DNA of 64,000 nt from Amoebophrya sp. A120 (GCA_905178155.1 CAJINV010000014.1:502051-566050); one strand, 5' to 3'; positions 42,247 through 56,000 are shown, numbered from the stretch's first letter. Translations and numbers: made by a program. The notes: generated from the letters alone by a model not told the origin.

Positions 42247-45178
42247 CTACACAGAATTTTTACTTCCCGTTCTACTGTTATTTTTACTCCCATTTATATT
42301 GTCCTTTTCCTCTTGTCCTTTCCCAACAATTTGCAAGAATTGGCTCGTGCTTTTCTCATCGCCTAATTTTAAAGCGGGTTTGTCCCGCGGGTACATTAAC
42401 AAATATGCAAAGCTTAGTAGGCACCAGCATAGCAACATAATCACAAACACGTCGTTTTCGAAAAACGCGCGGTAGAACTTCAAGTACCGAATCTGTGCAT
42501 TGAAAACCACGTCTGCCGTTGTCGCGCGCGCGTAGTCCCGGAACGCCAGCTGCGCAAACTGGACGATGGCGCAAGACGTGAAATTCACCAGAATCGCGTT
42601 GAACAGCAGGCTGTTGAGTGGCGTGTGGCCCTTCTTCATGGGGTGGATGGAAAACAGACAGAACGCTCGCATCCCCACCTTCAGACAGCCGGTGACGGTC
42701 GCGAACACCAGGTGCATGTTGAGAATGGCGAAAAACACCGCGGCTAGCACGAAGAGTCCGCTGGACTCGAAGGCCTGCAAGAACTCGTTCAGCATGAGGG
42801 AGACCGGCTCCTCGTTCTCCTCGCCCGGCTGGTCGATGAGGAGGTAGAAGAAGATGTGCAGCACCCAGAAAAAGGAGATGATCGCGAAAATGACCCCGAA
42901 AAAGACCTTGAGCCCGCTGGTGACCGGGTTTTCGCCCCGCTGCTTCATGCAGATCTCCATGTGGTCGTACTCCTTTTCGAGCAAAAAGCACGATATGGGA
43001 CTCTTAAACGTTACATTCTCAACTGTTCCATTAATTTGTCACGCAAAAGCACCTTAAGCCGGCAGATGATCAAGCTGCTTCGCACGACAAATTTCGGAAG
43101 GGCTAAACCTGCGGCAAACTTGTAATGCAAAGGGCGCAATCTTCCGCCTTTCACTTTTGCCAGTCTTTGTCTTGCATTACAAATTCATGTAACAGTTGAG
43201 AATGTAACATTTGAGAACTCCATACACGACTGCTTGAACTTGTTGAACTCGGTTTTCAGCTCCCGTTTTCGCTTGTTCACGTTGGAAAAGTACCCCCCGG
43301 TGGCGTCCTTCAGTTCCGTTTCCCGGTCCTGCAGTTCCTGTGCCTTCGCGAGAAGCGACTCCGCGGTTTGCGCGTACAAGATCTTCCGGCTCGCGTACTG
43401 ACTCGCGGTGATGGGTTTCGGCCGGTCTTGGTATTCGATCAGCAGGTCCATGGGCAGCGCCGTCAAGCCCACGCCGCCAAATACGACGAACAACCACCAG
43501 CCGAGGAAGCAGAAGACCGCCATCAGGTAGATGTCGAATCTGACATTGATCTCCAAGAATTTCTCCGCGGAGATTGCGCACACGTGGCCCGACCGAATTT
43601 GCTCGCTCGCACTGATCCAGTTGCCGCACGGGTAGTCCTGCACGGGGAGCTTGGCGACGGCCAGGAAGGCGAAGCTAATCAAGAGAAACATGAAGACGAT
43701 GAAGAAAAAGAACGGCTTATCCTGTGAAAAAGTTCAAACGATATCGCACTCGTAGTTGTGATTTGTTTCAATGCATAATTATTTCCCAGGTAACTCAGCA
43801 TTGCATTACCTTCGTTCTCCTTTGGAAAAAAAAATTCTTTCAATGCAAATCCACTTTCTGTTTCTACTACGTAGGGCGACATTGCTTTATTTGCGGTGCA
43901 TACAGCATGTTCACGAGCAATTTCCTTCCCGGGCTGGAGTTGCGAAATTGGGCGAGTCGGCTGGTCGTGTTCGCATTGCTGGTCGCCGCAGCTCCTCCTC
44001 CTGCGCTACTGCTACTGCTGTTGCCGAAAACGATCTTCCAGTCGCCGTTGATCTCGAGCTATCAAAAAGAAAAATCCCCCCTCCCCATATCGAAAACGAA
44101 ATTTGTGATGCAGTATTTGAGTACACAAATCGCATTTGTCTTGCTGGAGAGGACTGCAGACCCATACCAAGCCTGAATGGAGAGGCTTTGACTTAGGCGC
44201 TTAGCATGAAAAGCGTCCGCGATGTTGGCTCAACAGCATGACAAACCGGCTCCATAATGGGACGGAAGCTGTTGCCCTTGTCTTCTTGCAACACGCACGT
44301 GATTTGTGACCTCAAATCAGCAACACAAATTTTCGAAAGCCTACCTCTTCAATATGGGGAGGGGGGATTTTTCCTTGCGATACGAGCCAGAAGATGCCCA
44401 TGGGAAGCACGAGCAGGATTTATTACAGTGAAAAGTGCCCCCCACCCCCAAAGTTGCAAAAATTTGTGATGCGAAGTTTCCAAATGAAACCTTTTTGTCA
44501 TGCATGAAAGGAATAGGAATCTTTCTGATGCAGATTCTAGTGTTGTTTCGCATCGCTTGCATGACAAGCACCGCTCTTGCTGGGATCTTTTGCAATACAA
44601 ATTTTTGCTCTTCACGATCGGAAATCTGTGATGCTGATACATGCAAGACGGCGATTGTTTCATTTTGAAAGGTTTGCAATACAAATGCTCCCAAATTCGG
44701 GGGTGGGGGCATTTTTCATTGTAATAGGATTAGTAGGATCACAGAAATGAACGCGATCAGCCAAAACGCCTCCATGTTCAAGCCGCCATTATTCCGCGCG
44801 TTCCGCACGTCAATGGGCAGGAGAAAAATCACGATATACGCAATGGTGAAGCTGGCGATGACCACGAAGCGCAGCCCAATGTGGTCCTTGGAAGCTTCGT
44901 CCGAGTCTCTGTATTCCGTGCAAAAGTATCTCGCTTCATCTAGTATAACGGAGTGCTTTTATGCATGACATTGACATCAAATCAGTTTACGTCTAGTAAG
45001 TTTGCAAGGCTGAATTTTCATGACCAGTTCCATTTGTTTCCTTTTGAAAAGAGTACTGTACGAAATAGTACGATACTTTTGCAATGCATACTTCGTAGTA
45101 GAAGACCATTTTCGCGTTGATCACGAAAAAGGAGAAAATCCCCGCGATCGCGAAAAAAAGAAGGAAAAGGTCGATCAT
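42247..45178 (-). CDS. LMBR1-type polytopic membrane protein (560 aa)
   Basis: Six exons: 45178-45091, 44906-44727, 44415-44383, 44054-43903, 43712-43225 and 42988-42247, 1683 nt. The spliced protein has about nine hydrophobic segments. The first begins MIDLFLLFFAIAGIFSFFV and is followed by FYYEDSDE, then IVIFLLPIDVRN, as in LMBR1/LMBD proteins. The family signature GGVGLTALPMDLLIEYQDRP lies near residue 230. A cytoplasmic coiled-coil loop (AKAQELQDRETELK, NKRKRELKTEFNKFKQS) and the C-terminal helices FFGVIFAIISFFWVLHIFFY and later ones follow. Relatives act as membrane receptors or lysosomal transport partners; substrate unknown here. The C-terminus is polar (KNNSRTGSKNSV). All five introns are introners, of families C, H, A, C and B. 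Confidence 0.9.
42994..43224. mobile_element. introner, family B (reverse orientation)
   Basis: Left end TATGGGACTCTTAAACGTTA, right end AACATTTGAGAACTCCATA. The duplication is CACGA at 42989-42993 and 43225-43229. The interior is inverted relative to the copy at 38604 although both genes run the same way. Excision gives KFKQSCFLLEKEY. Confidence 0.95.
43718..43902. mobile_element. introner, family C (older)
   Basis: Left end TATCCTGTGAAAAAGTTC, right end GCGGTGCATA. Flanks CGGCT and CAGCA match at three of five bases. Excision of the element plus five bases keeps LLVNML-FFFFIVFMF in frame. Confidence 0.75.
44060..44382. mobile_element. introner, family A
   Basis: Left end TATCAAAAAGAAAAATCCCC, right end GGGGATTTTTCCTTGCGATA. 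The duplication is CGAGC at 44055-44059 and 44383-44387. Excision gives MGIFWLEINGDWK. Confidence 0.95.
44421..44726. mobile_element. introner, family H
   Basis: Left end TATTACAGTGAAAAGTGCCC, right end GGGGGCATTTTTCATTGTAATA. The duplication is GGATT at 44416-44420 and 44727-44731. Excision completes a transmembrane helix (VILLILLVLPMGIF). Confidence 0.95.
44912..45090. mobile_element. introner, family C (older)
   Basis: Left end TATTCCGTGCAAAAGTATC, right end CGATACTTTTGCAATGCATA. Flanks CTCTG and CTTCG match at three of five bases. Excision gives FYYEDSDEASK, which fits the family. Confidence 0.8.
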
Positions 45179-47057
45179 GGTTTCGTCTCTGCACGTTAGA
45201 TTTTCAGCAGAAATGCATTGTCAGCAGGTGTTCTACTGAGGAGCTCCTGATGATCCTCAAAGTGGTCATTTTTCACTACTTACATTTTGTAGCGACCGCT
45301 CCGAACAAGAAGTAGCACTACGAATATTTTCACCAGAAACACTATATTAAAGGAGAGATTGCCTCACTGTTGTGAGTTGTTGTTTTGTTCGTCCTCATGA
45401 TTCATCGATCCCAACCCGAAGTCACGCTGGGTGTTTTTTTTCTTTTTTGCAACAGATATCGAACTCAAAACAAGAACGGATGGAAATGCATCTTCCGACA
45501 ACATTAAAGAAAGATCTGAACCACCAAAAAGACCAAACAACAAAAAGAAAATTTCAACACAGAAGTCTATCACAAATTAGCGCCTTTTTCTTTTTTGCAG
45601 AGCATTTCAAAGTCGGGATCAGCAAGGTTCGATGAACACGCGGGGAGCTGCACGACAGGTTGCCTCTAGTACACACGAGCAGAAATTTAAAACACTGAAA
45701 AACTGCGACTGCCGTCCCCATGGTCGCGCGGACATTGGCATTGCGTGGACAACACCTAGAGACACGGCGGGCGCCACGTCGCTAGCATTCTTTTTTGTGA
45801 TGTACAGGGACGATTGGGAAGATGTTGTTCGGCAGAGTCAGATTTTGACGAAAACTCGTCATTTGGCAAGTCAGCTGAATACAAACAAACTATCCATTTG
45901 ATGCTCTACTTGTCCATCTATCATAAGTAACGCTGCGCGATGGTAATATTGCGTATCAAATATGATCCCCGGGGTCGCTAAAAGTTCGCTTATTATAATC
46001 GTGTGATACACAATTCAATATTTGGGTAGGTAGTGTATCACACTGGCCACCTCGAGCTAGAGTTATAGCGGGAAAAGACAAATCTTCCTTTTTTTGTGTT
46101 TTTTCAGTTTCCAAAATAATTCAAATTTGTACAAAACAAATATGTACAGGATTAGAAATCAAGAATCCGCTTGAACCAATACTGGAAGCGAAGTTGTTCC
46201 AGATAGCTGCAGCCGGTCACGTGAGTCATCTTCTAGAACAAGCACCGCTGTCGTGCTCGTGGTCGTGCCTCACCCTTTACGAAAATAAAGGTACAATTAT
46301 CAGAGCTGCATTTTTTACATTTTCATTTTGTTCATGATCGCAAAAAATCTTCTTTCAAAAAATATGGTAGTAAGTTTTGATGTCCATTGTCGTAAAAAAC
46401 CTCGCTATTAAATATCATTTTTCGCGGCTGCTGCTCGACGCGGCCTAAATGTCAGCAGCTGCAAAATCGTAATCAAGTATATCAGTTCATATAAATTCAT
46501 CTGTTGTACTAGTAGAAGTCGTGAGTCGACGATGCAACCAAATAGTTTACTTCCCACTTCTAGAAGAACGTAGTCGTTCAAATCTACAAAGATCATTTCG
46601 ATCTGCAGCATCCCCTGCGGCTCCCGCGTCGACAACGGGGCCACAGAGACTGCTGCGGTACGTCTTGTTGATGCAACAAACATACAATTTTTGCAAGATG
46701 AATCAAAATCAATACATTGAAGGCGACTACTTCTGCTGCACTCCCGACCACGACCAGCAGTCGGAGCGGTCGTCATACATAAGGCGCTCGCACTACTAAG
46801 AAAAGCTGAAAAAACTCTACAGGTTTTTTTTCTGATGTGTACATAAAAAATCTCCACAGCGCGTGATTATTTTCTTTTGCACCGACCTCCTTGTCGGTCG
46901 TGCAGCATCAACCAACTGCCGGCAGGCTCTGAAAGCAGAACATTGCTCCATAAAGCGTTGACCCGCCTGTCTCGTGTTGTATGGACGACAAGTAGAAACA
47001 AGTAGAAGACTACTTTACGTATCAGAAAGAAACTAGGTGTAGGTGAGTTGTATCCAA
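45179..47057. other. intergenic region with a stem-loop
   Basis: About 1.9 kb between the LMBR1-type start and the PP4R3 stop. It contains a perfect 11-bp stem-loop at 46001-46043 and unsupported short frames (45632-45901 plus, 46408-46857 minus). No introner. Confidence 0.45.
46001..46043. repeat. perfect 11-bp stem-loop
   Basis: GTGTGATACAC at 46001-46011 pairs with GTGTATCACAC at 46033-46043 around a 21-base AT-rich loop. Confidence 0.75.
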
Positions 47058-50000
47058 TCACTCCGTCCTTAGCCTCTTCGCGACCTGCTGGTCGGGTTCT
47101 ACTGCATTGCGGTCAAGCATCAGATCCTCGTCCTCATCAGGGATAGGAATGTCGTTCGGATCCTTCTTGTCGTCATTTTTGTCCACAGCAGCTGCACCAG
47201 CAGGTGCGAGAGGAGACCGCTCATCAACCTTCATATTCTTGCCACTTGTTTCATTCGCATTCCTTCCAGGTGAAGCAACAGCAGTTGCACTGCTACCACT
47301 TCCGAGGGCCGTCGCGGGGGCGGCACCGACAGCAGCTGCACTGCCAGAAGCGGTACCAGGCCCGGAAGTTGATGTAGTACCTCCACCGTTTGGTGAGGAA
47401 AGTAGAAGAGAGCCTTTTTTAGGCGCGTTGTCCTTGTCCCCCGTCGCGGTTGGTCCTGTCGGCGGTGAAGGGAAGCTTGGCTTTTTTTCAACAACAACAG
47501 CATCGTCTTCCTTATCCGAGTCGAGGTCGCTGTCGTACTCGTCAAAAATGTTCTTCTCCGGTTTTTTTGTCGCGGTGTCAATCTCTTGATAGTCTTTCAA
47601 CACCGGACTACTCGAAGACGATTTACTTCCTCGCGAAGTCGTGCTAGTCGCGCCACCCGCTCCAGTGGAGGTTTTCACGACCGTAATGCTGATACCATTG
47701 TCGACGAAAGTAGGAGAGCCTGTCTTATTTGTGCCTTGTACCTGGCCACCAGCAGCACCTGTGTTACCACCCACAAATTCACCTCGCGGGATCAAAGAAG
47801 ACAGTGCCGGGCTAGCAGTGGTCGCAGCATTGCTGGAAGAATGTTTCTGCAGTGCAACTACCGGTGGTCCGGTGGGGCCGATGTTGACATAATTACTAGC
47901 AGTTGCTGTAGTCGTCGTTCTACTTCGTGGGGAAGCCAGAGCTGTGGATATCAAAGACGATGGCGCGGGGGCCCCCGCGACCAGTGGTCCGCCACCTCCC
48001 ATAGCACTGCTCTTCAGCACGTTGGCACCGGCGATATTTGCGACCATAGCCGCAATTGAGGAAGCGCCGGCGGAAGGAGAAGACACTGAGCTTGGTCCTC
48101 CAGCACCTGGAGCAAGCGAAGGGCCAACAATCGGGTCGTTGCCCGCAGTATTTGCTGATCCGTTATTTTCGAGGAGTGCGGCAGCAACACGACCTCCTGC
48201 AGCCCCAGCACCGGTTGTTGGCGCAGCACCACCCGCCCCGAAGAGAGCAGTAGAACTGGAGTTAGTCGACGGAGAGAAAAAACTGCCGCTTTGTTGACTC
48301 TGTTCTTTCTGAGCCAATTCTTGCTTGCGCTTTTCCTATCCTGAGTAAAAACGTACCCACACCAGAGTCAGCATGGGGATTTTGCAACACAAACCTAGCC
48401 GTTTTGTGAGTCACGGATGACAAGTTGCACTCTGTAGTGTAGTGCAGGTTACCAAGTGCAGCGGCGTCACAAATCCAGCTGCTCATCCTGTTCACAGCAT
48501 CACAAATTCCAAAACACGACTGGAAATGGCTCTCATGGGGATGCGCATTACAAGTCTTCCTGTCTTTGCAAATCTGCATTACAACTCTGGTGTGGGTACG
48601 TTTTTACTCAGGATATTTCCACCGAGTGCTTCATTTCCTCCAACCACCGCGGACTTGTAGATATCGTAGAGAAAAATCCCCCCTCCCCATATTGAAAGCG
48701 TATCCGTCTGAAAATTTGTGATGCGCATTTGTGACCTCAAATCCTGTCTGTCTTGCAAGAAGGCAAGTTCAGAGAGCGCCCTGCATTTTGCAGGCGGTTT
48801 GTGATGCTGTTGGGCTTAGAGCATTCACGTTTGTCATGCTAGGCGCCTATGTCAAAACCTCTCGCCTGAGGCTTGACATATGCCTGCAGTCCTCTACTGC
48901 AAGACAAATCTGATCTGTGTGCGGAAATCCAGCATCAGAGACTTCGGCCCGATATGGGGAGGGGGGATTTTTCCTTTCAATAGTAGAGCTCGAGCTGCCA
49001 GAGGAAGAACTTGCTCCTGCTCCACTACTTGGAACAAGTAGGTTCAAGTTCGAAACAGCCGGCACCGTTATCACCGGTGGTGCCGCTCCGCCCACATCGG
49101 CTGCGTTCGCGTCAGAAGATTGTTTCTGTAGCTGATGCTGTTCCCTTTCCCCGGCCTCTATGGCTGCGTCAACCTTCTGCAGCAAAAGGGACTTGTGGTC
49201 CCGCCCACTAGAAGAGGTGGATGCAGAGCTATTGACAACTGTCGGAGCAGCAATGGTCACGCCCGGCTGCTGCAGCGAAGCGCTGGTGCTGGAGGAAGGA
49301 AAAACTCCTCCGCTGCTACTCGATGAGGTGGATGATGTGTACCCAAACTTAGCTTTGAGGAAATCCACAGGCTGATTCAGATTCTCGCTCGCTGAAGACG
49401 AGCTGCCCGTTGTCCCGGCCGAATTGGTTCTGTGGTGCGACAGCTCCCGCTTTTTCGCACTCTGGTCCTCTATGGCGTCCTCAAATGTTACATTCTCAAC
49501 TGTTACATGATTTGCCATGCAAAATCAGCATCAACGTCCACACGGTGAAGCTACTTCGCATGACAAATTTTGGAAAGGCTAAACAGCATCGGAATCTGTG
49601 CCGATTTTGTAATGCAAGAGTTGCAAGATTCGGTCTTTCCCTATTGCCATTCTTGCATCACAAATTCATGTAACAGTTGAGAATGTAACGATTGAGAATC
49701 CCATATCCTCCTCTTCAGCATTGTAGTAGCCTTGCTCGGACAAATATCCAGGAAAAAACATCCATCCCCATCCAATTTGTCATGCATACATGCATAAAAT
49801 CTACTATTTGTCATGCAAAAAATGGATGGGGATGGGTGTTTTTTCCTGGATAACAAAACGTGCGCAGTGCGCTTTCGGCTCTGCAGGTTGGAGGGAGCAG
49901 TGTCGGGCTGTTTTGTGTATAATGTTTTTTTTTTCACCGTTCAAATCTAGCATTGGTCGTAGAACTTCCACTTCGTGAACAGTAACTAGAAATACATAGA

Positions 50001-53000
50001 TCAAAATTTGCATGCTGGGAAATCGAAGCCACAAAGAGTATCATGTGCATGTGAGCTTGAGCCTTTAGAGGTACCTTATTCTGCACAACTCCTCGTCCGG
50101 ACGTAGCGCCGCCACTGTCCGTAGTTCCCTCGATGAGCTTGTGCAGTTCCTCGTCCGTCTTGTCAAAGGTGGAAGAAATGTTGATTTTCATCGAGTTTCC
50201 AGCCAGATTCCTCCCGCCACTCGATGCTGCGGCCCCGAAGGCGTTCCCGCGCCGGAAGGGCATAGAAGTAGAACTACTAGTACCTCCAGAAGTTCTTGTA
50301 GACGTTTCGCGGTTCATCTGCAGGAAGGCACTGGCCGGCTTTTCCTCGTAATCGGGGAGAAAGTCGTCGTCCAAAATACTTGCGGTTTTGCTCTTGACCA
50401 ACCCCGAAGCCAGGAACAGATCCTGTATCGAATTGGAAGAAGAGGAGGACGATGCCGTCGAGGTCGTCGTAGGAGTACTATTTTCTGCTCGATTCGGCGG
50501 GCCGAAGGGGCCGAAAACAGGTCCGGTCGGAGGTGGTGCGCCAGCAGCTGCTGCCCGGCTACCCGAAGTATAATTAGTCGCCCCTCGTCCGCGACTGCTG
50601 ATCATGTTGTCCTCCTCATCATCGTGATTTTGCATGTTGACCACCGGGGGTAGTTTCAGAGCCTCTCGCGACTTGCGTTTCTTCTGCTTCTGGGACTTGT
50701 TCACGGACCGATTGATGTTGGACGAAGAGGAGGAACTAGAGGTGCCAGCACTTGCAGTGTTGTTACTGGACAGAAATGCACCCGCAGTTCCCGGCTGCGG
50801 GTGGGGGCCCAACAAAGGTCCCGCGGCGCCGCGGCCGGCATGCGGCGGGCTGTCGTCGCTGGATGACAAGGAGTCGGAACTGGAGGAGTTATGGCGTTCT
50901 CAACTGTTACATCCTCAACTGTTACATGGATTTGTGATGCAAAAAGTGCAACAGTGAAATAGGAGACCTTGCGCTTCTTGCATGACAGATTTGGCAAAGA
51001 TTCTCAGCCTGTTGGGCTCGTCGGGAATTTGTCATGCGAAGCAGCTTGATTGCGTCGATTCTGATTGCAATTTTGCATGACAAATCATGTAACAGTTGAG
51101 AATGTAACATTTGAGAACGCCATAGGAGTCGCTGTCACTGTCTGAATTCTCGAACCAACTGTCGTCGACGACATAGTTGGAATCTTGCCTGTGAGAATTC
51201 GTGTTGGTGGAGGAATTTATTTAAGTATTTGCGTGGCATACGCATATCTTTTAGTTTTACCCCACGTGAAAAATGCGCTATATGACAGAGAGCGGAGGTA
51301 CTGTTTCTAGCAGCTTGTTCGAATTGGAATTCTTATTCTTCTTGTAACTTCTGAACATGCGGACTAGTTCTCCTCGCGGTATAACTTAGTGCGATTGATG
51401 TTTTTTGTTTTTCAGCAATGTCGATGATGCGCGAACGTTGATACAACCTGGTATAATCAACTATCAATGATGCCGAGCAATGCAACCCGTGCGGACATTG
51501 ATCTAAGTAAACTCATAAGTACCTTCTCCTCGGTCCCGCCCCGCCGCTCCCGCTGGAGCTGCTTCGTCCCGGCGGCCCTATCGGCGACAAATCGTCGTCC
51601 TCCGAAGCGCGCCGCCTTCTGTCCAATTGCTCCAGATCCACCTCCAGTTCGTGGTCTAACGCCTGTTCGTCCGCCCGCGCGAGCGCGTTGGGATCCAGCA
51701 AGAGACCACCCCCGCCCTTGTTCCCGAACGAGCCCCGCAGCGTCGCGTTTCTCAAGTCCTCCTCCAAAAACTGCTTCCGCTGCCGCTCCGATTCCAATTC
51801 CTGCACCTTCCGCTCTTCTATCCAGGAGAAAACACCCATCCCCATCCAATTTGTCATGCAAAACATGCATAGAGTCCACTATTTGTCATGCAAAAAATGG
51901 ATGGGGATGGGTGTTTTTTTCTGGATATCTTCCGCCTTGATGATCGCTTTGTAACTGACGAAAACTTTCGACAAGACCTGCACCTCGCGGAAGTCCTTTT
52001 TTCTCCCCGGAATGTTGGGGCCCCCGCCCCCGTCTTTCGGGGGAGGGGGCTGGGGCCCGATACCGGAGAAGATGTTGCCATTCTGGTTTTGGTATCAAAT
52101 GCAAAAGTGTCTGGGTCTGGAAGGATGCAAGGTTTGTCGTGCACATTTTGCATGACTTCTGATGTCTGTGATGCATTCCCTAGCATCACAGATTTTGTGA
52201 GGGCTTCCTGATGCCTGTACCGCATGAGAAATGCCCTCTCGGCGTGGCAAAAACTGGACCTCTTTTGCTTTTCATGCAATACAGACTTTTGTAGAATCCA
52301 GACGCAGCATCACAAGTTGCATGCTTCCAGACCCAGACATTTTTACATTTGATATTTGGTTATTCGTCACTGCAAACCGCTCCGCGTCCGAGTTCCGGTT
52401 GCACCAGGGCTCGATGAAAACCTCGTTCTCGAAGTTATGGCGTTCTCAGCTGTTACACTCTCGTCTGTTACATGGATTTGTCATGCAAGAACGCCAAAAG
52501 TGAAAGGGGGAAGATTGCGCCTTTTGCATGACAGACTTGGCACAGATTCTCATCCTGTTTGTCCCTTCGGGAATTTGTCATGCGAGGGAGCTTGATTCAT
52601 CATCATGTAGTGGACACCCGCTCCCAGCGCCACAGGTCAAGGATCCCCTCCCCGGGGGGTGGGCGAGGATTCATATCGACTCTGATTGGAATTTTGCATG
52701 ACAAATCATGTAGCAGTTGAGAATGTAACGTTTGAGAGCCCCATAGAAGTGCTCAAACAGAAACTTGATCAGTTGCCGCATCAACTGGAACTGCTGCGAC
52801 CCCTGCGCGATGGCCTGCAACAGGGCCAAAATCGAGGAGAGCAGCGAGTTGCCCGCGTACCGCTTGGCGGCCTGTTGGCTCGCGGATTGTTGGTAAGCTG
52901 TAGAACCAGGGGGTGGAGAGGACGGGGAATTCATCATGTCCAGACCCGTTCTTGGGGAAGACAAGGACGCTGACGCAGCACCACGATTATTAAAACCTCT

Positions 53001-56000
53001 GGCACCTCCACCTGCGCCTGAGTAGCTACTCAGTTGCTGCACCACGGGCTTGGCCATCTCTTCCAGCTGGTCCTTCAGAATCTTCATCACGGGCTTCCAC
53101 AAGATGTCCGGCGACTTCATCAGCAGCCGGCCCAGCTGTTCCTGGTTCCGCATGATCACGGTGCGGATGAATTTGATGATCGCGATGTGCAGAAACTTGC
53201 ACGGAATGGCGAACAGTTTGCTCACTTTCTGGCAACACTCCAGGTTGGCAATGAAAATGATCACCTGCACTTGCTCCTGCTTCTTATTCGGATTCGGGTT
53301 GGTCGTCACGGATTTTTGCAGCCCGGCGCACAGGATATCCAAAATGCACTGCCGGGCAAAGTTACGGGCGTCCTCTGTCGTTGTATATATATGGAGAAGT
53401 TGTGTGGTTTGTGATGTTGAAGAAATTATATTAAGGGTCATCTTCCACAACTATCTAGGCTCGAGTCACCGAAGTAGAAGATGACAGGGAGAAGCTGCCT
53501 TTCATCATTTTTATACCTCAAAAGTTGGGTCTTGGCCAAAAAAATTACAAGATCTTTTCTCTGTACTACTAGCTAAGTACACTTACCATCCATCCTCTCG
53601 TCGAACAGTGTTTTTTCCTTCAGGGCCGTGACTAGCGGCACCATGACCCCCTGGCTCTTGTCCCACATAATCTCGCAAAAACCCTCCCGCTCCGCGCCCC
53701 CGACCTTCTGCACGTTGGCGAAATTATGGAACCCGAACCCGCCGGACCCGGACTCCGCGGAGGCCAGCATGGCGGACAGCTGCGGGTTGTGCTGCGCTTC
53801 GAAGTCCAGACACCACCGGAGGAGCTCGCACACAAGGGACTGCGTGGGCTGGTCGTTTTCGACCAACAAAAGTTCCGCGATCTTTTTCAGCCACGAGGGA
53901 TTGTCGATGGCGTGCTTGCGGATCAACGAGGGGTTGTGGTACGCGTACATCTATCCTGTGCAAAAGTATCGTACTCGTATTGCTAATGCAGTCATGCATT
54001 ACAATTTTTTTCCTAAACAAAGGTAAATCCGCATTACAAATATTTTTTTCTCTTGCTGAGGAAATTTGTAATGCATTTATACGAGAAGTACGATACTTTT
54101 GCAGTGCATAACATCTGCAGAATGTCCAGCGCGACCGTCCGCGTGGACGCGTGCGGGGATCGGCGGATCGGGAAGGGGCCCGCGAGGTTCTCGAACTTTT
54201 TCGCCGCGGTCCGGGGGGTGAGGGGGATCAGCGTCCCATCCAACGCCGTCGTGGTCAGTTTATCTGACAGCTTCAAAGCCTCCTCCAACCCACTGGTACT
54301 AAGTTGTTTAGCAGGAGAGGAATCTTGTTTCCTGTCGCCGCTTTGTTGCGTCGTGGAAGAGGGTCCTCTTGGAGTCATTGGGAGATCATTTTTGTCCCCG
54401 GCGCCGTCGATATTATTGGTCGTGGCAGCTGCACTATGACAGTGCACAACCCCCCCTCCCCCTGATTTGTCATGCAAAATACGCAAGCCACCCTTTGCCT
54501 CTTGGCACTGTTTGCTTGACAAGTTCTGGTGGTCCAAATAGCACTACACTCCAGTGCAAATTTGTATTTGGCATGCAGAACCGGCGTTCTTGCTCATGCT
54601 TGTATTGCCGCCCATGCTATACAAATGAGGGGGAGGGGGAGTTGTGCATTGTCATATGCACCTGGCCCGTTCACGGTTTCCAGGTCGTCAATCAATTTCA
54701 ACTGCTGCTGAAAGTCGTCGCTGTGGTAGAGTTATCAACTGCAAATATGTTTGGGTCTGGAAGATAATTACAGGACAACTTCTCATGCAGCTATTCCGTG
54801 CCCCATGCTGTCTCTGATGTTGTGTGTTCTAGCATCACAGATTTTCTGAGTCCTTTGTGCTGGTGCCTATCTTGCATCAGAAAGTGCCCTCTCGACGTAG
54901 CAAAAACGGAACTCCTCTTGCTGCTCAGGCAATACAGATCGTTTTAGCGCCGTCCAGAAGCAGCATCACAAGTTGCAACTCTTTCAGACCCAGACGTGGT
55001 TGCAACGCATAAGGGGTTTTCCACTTCGAAACCAATCACGTCGCCGTCGTGCGGGACTTCGGGCTCCAGGAGAAAGGGGAGCAGGAGGTTGAACAGTTGC
55101 TTTCGCTCGAAAGCGATGTACCTGAAGGATGGTTTGGATCGAAGATAAAATCCAGGTAGATGAACTACAAACATCGTTTGACTTTATGTATTTTGAGGCT
55201 TTCACAACTTCACACGACACATTGAGGATAGGATCTTTTTCGACCAATGCATGATTAGATCATAAATGTAAAATAAACTTTGGATTTGACACTTTGCAGA
55301 ATTTTCGACGTGATAAAAATAAAATTTTAAAATTTCACGGATTTTGAATTTTCAACTGCAAAACTCTGCACCAAAAAAACGACGAGGCAACACCATTCCT
55401 GGATTTGTCTCATTCATTCGAATAAAGTGACAGCTTGGCTCTTCTTTTTCCTCAGGTTCGCCCACTCTTTAAAAATAAAAAATTGAAATTTCGCGGATTT
55501 ATCCTTTCAATAAAAATAAAACTTTGAATTTTCGTCGATCAAATTGAAGTTCTTGTAATCCGAGTGAACTCAGAGTACTAGCAGCTTGAATATCATAGTA
55601 TTGATTGTACTAAAAAGAACTGCTTGCTTTGTTACTTGTTCGTCTCTGTACGCAGGGAATTGAAATTTTGAAATCCTCCCGAAATGGTAAAAAACAAGCA
55701 TCCATCAAAAGCATCCATATTTATACAGTCTCTCCTTTTCCGTTGGACTGAGGGCGTGATTCTGGTACCGCACCGTTCTTAGCGCTTCCGCTACGAAGTC
55801 CAAGGTGAGCCAATCCTTGGCCGCCAGCTGCTGGCTATGAACTGCAAAAGTATCGCACTCGTATAAATGCATTACAAATTCTCTCAGCATGAGAAATCAA
55901 ATTTGTAATGCGGATTTACCTTGAGAAGAAAATTTGTAATGCATGATTGCAATACGAGTACGATACTTTTGCACAGGATACTGGCAAATGGTTTCCAACA

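Noticed and set aside
41703-42293. Minus-strand frame of 196 codons
   Set aside because: It overlaps the end of the LMBR1-type gene in another frame, has no domain, and lies in what is probably 3' untranslated sequence.
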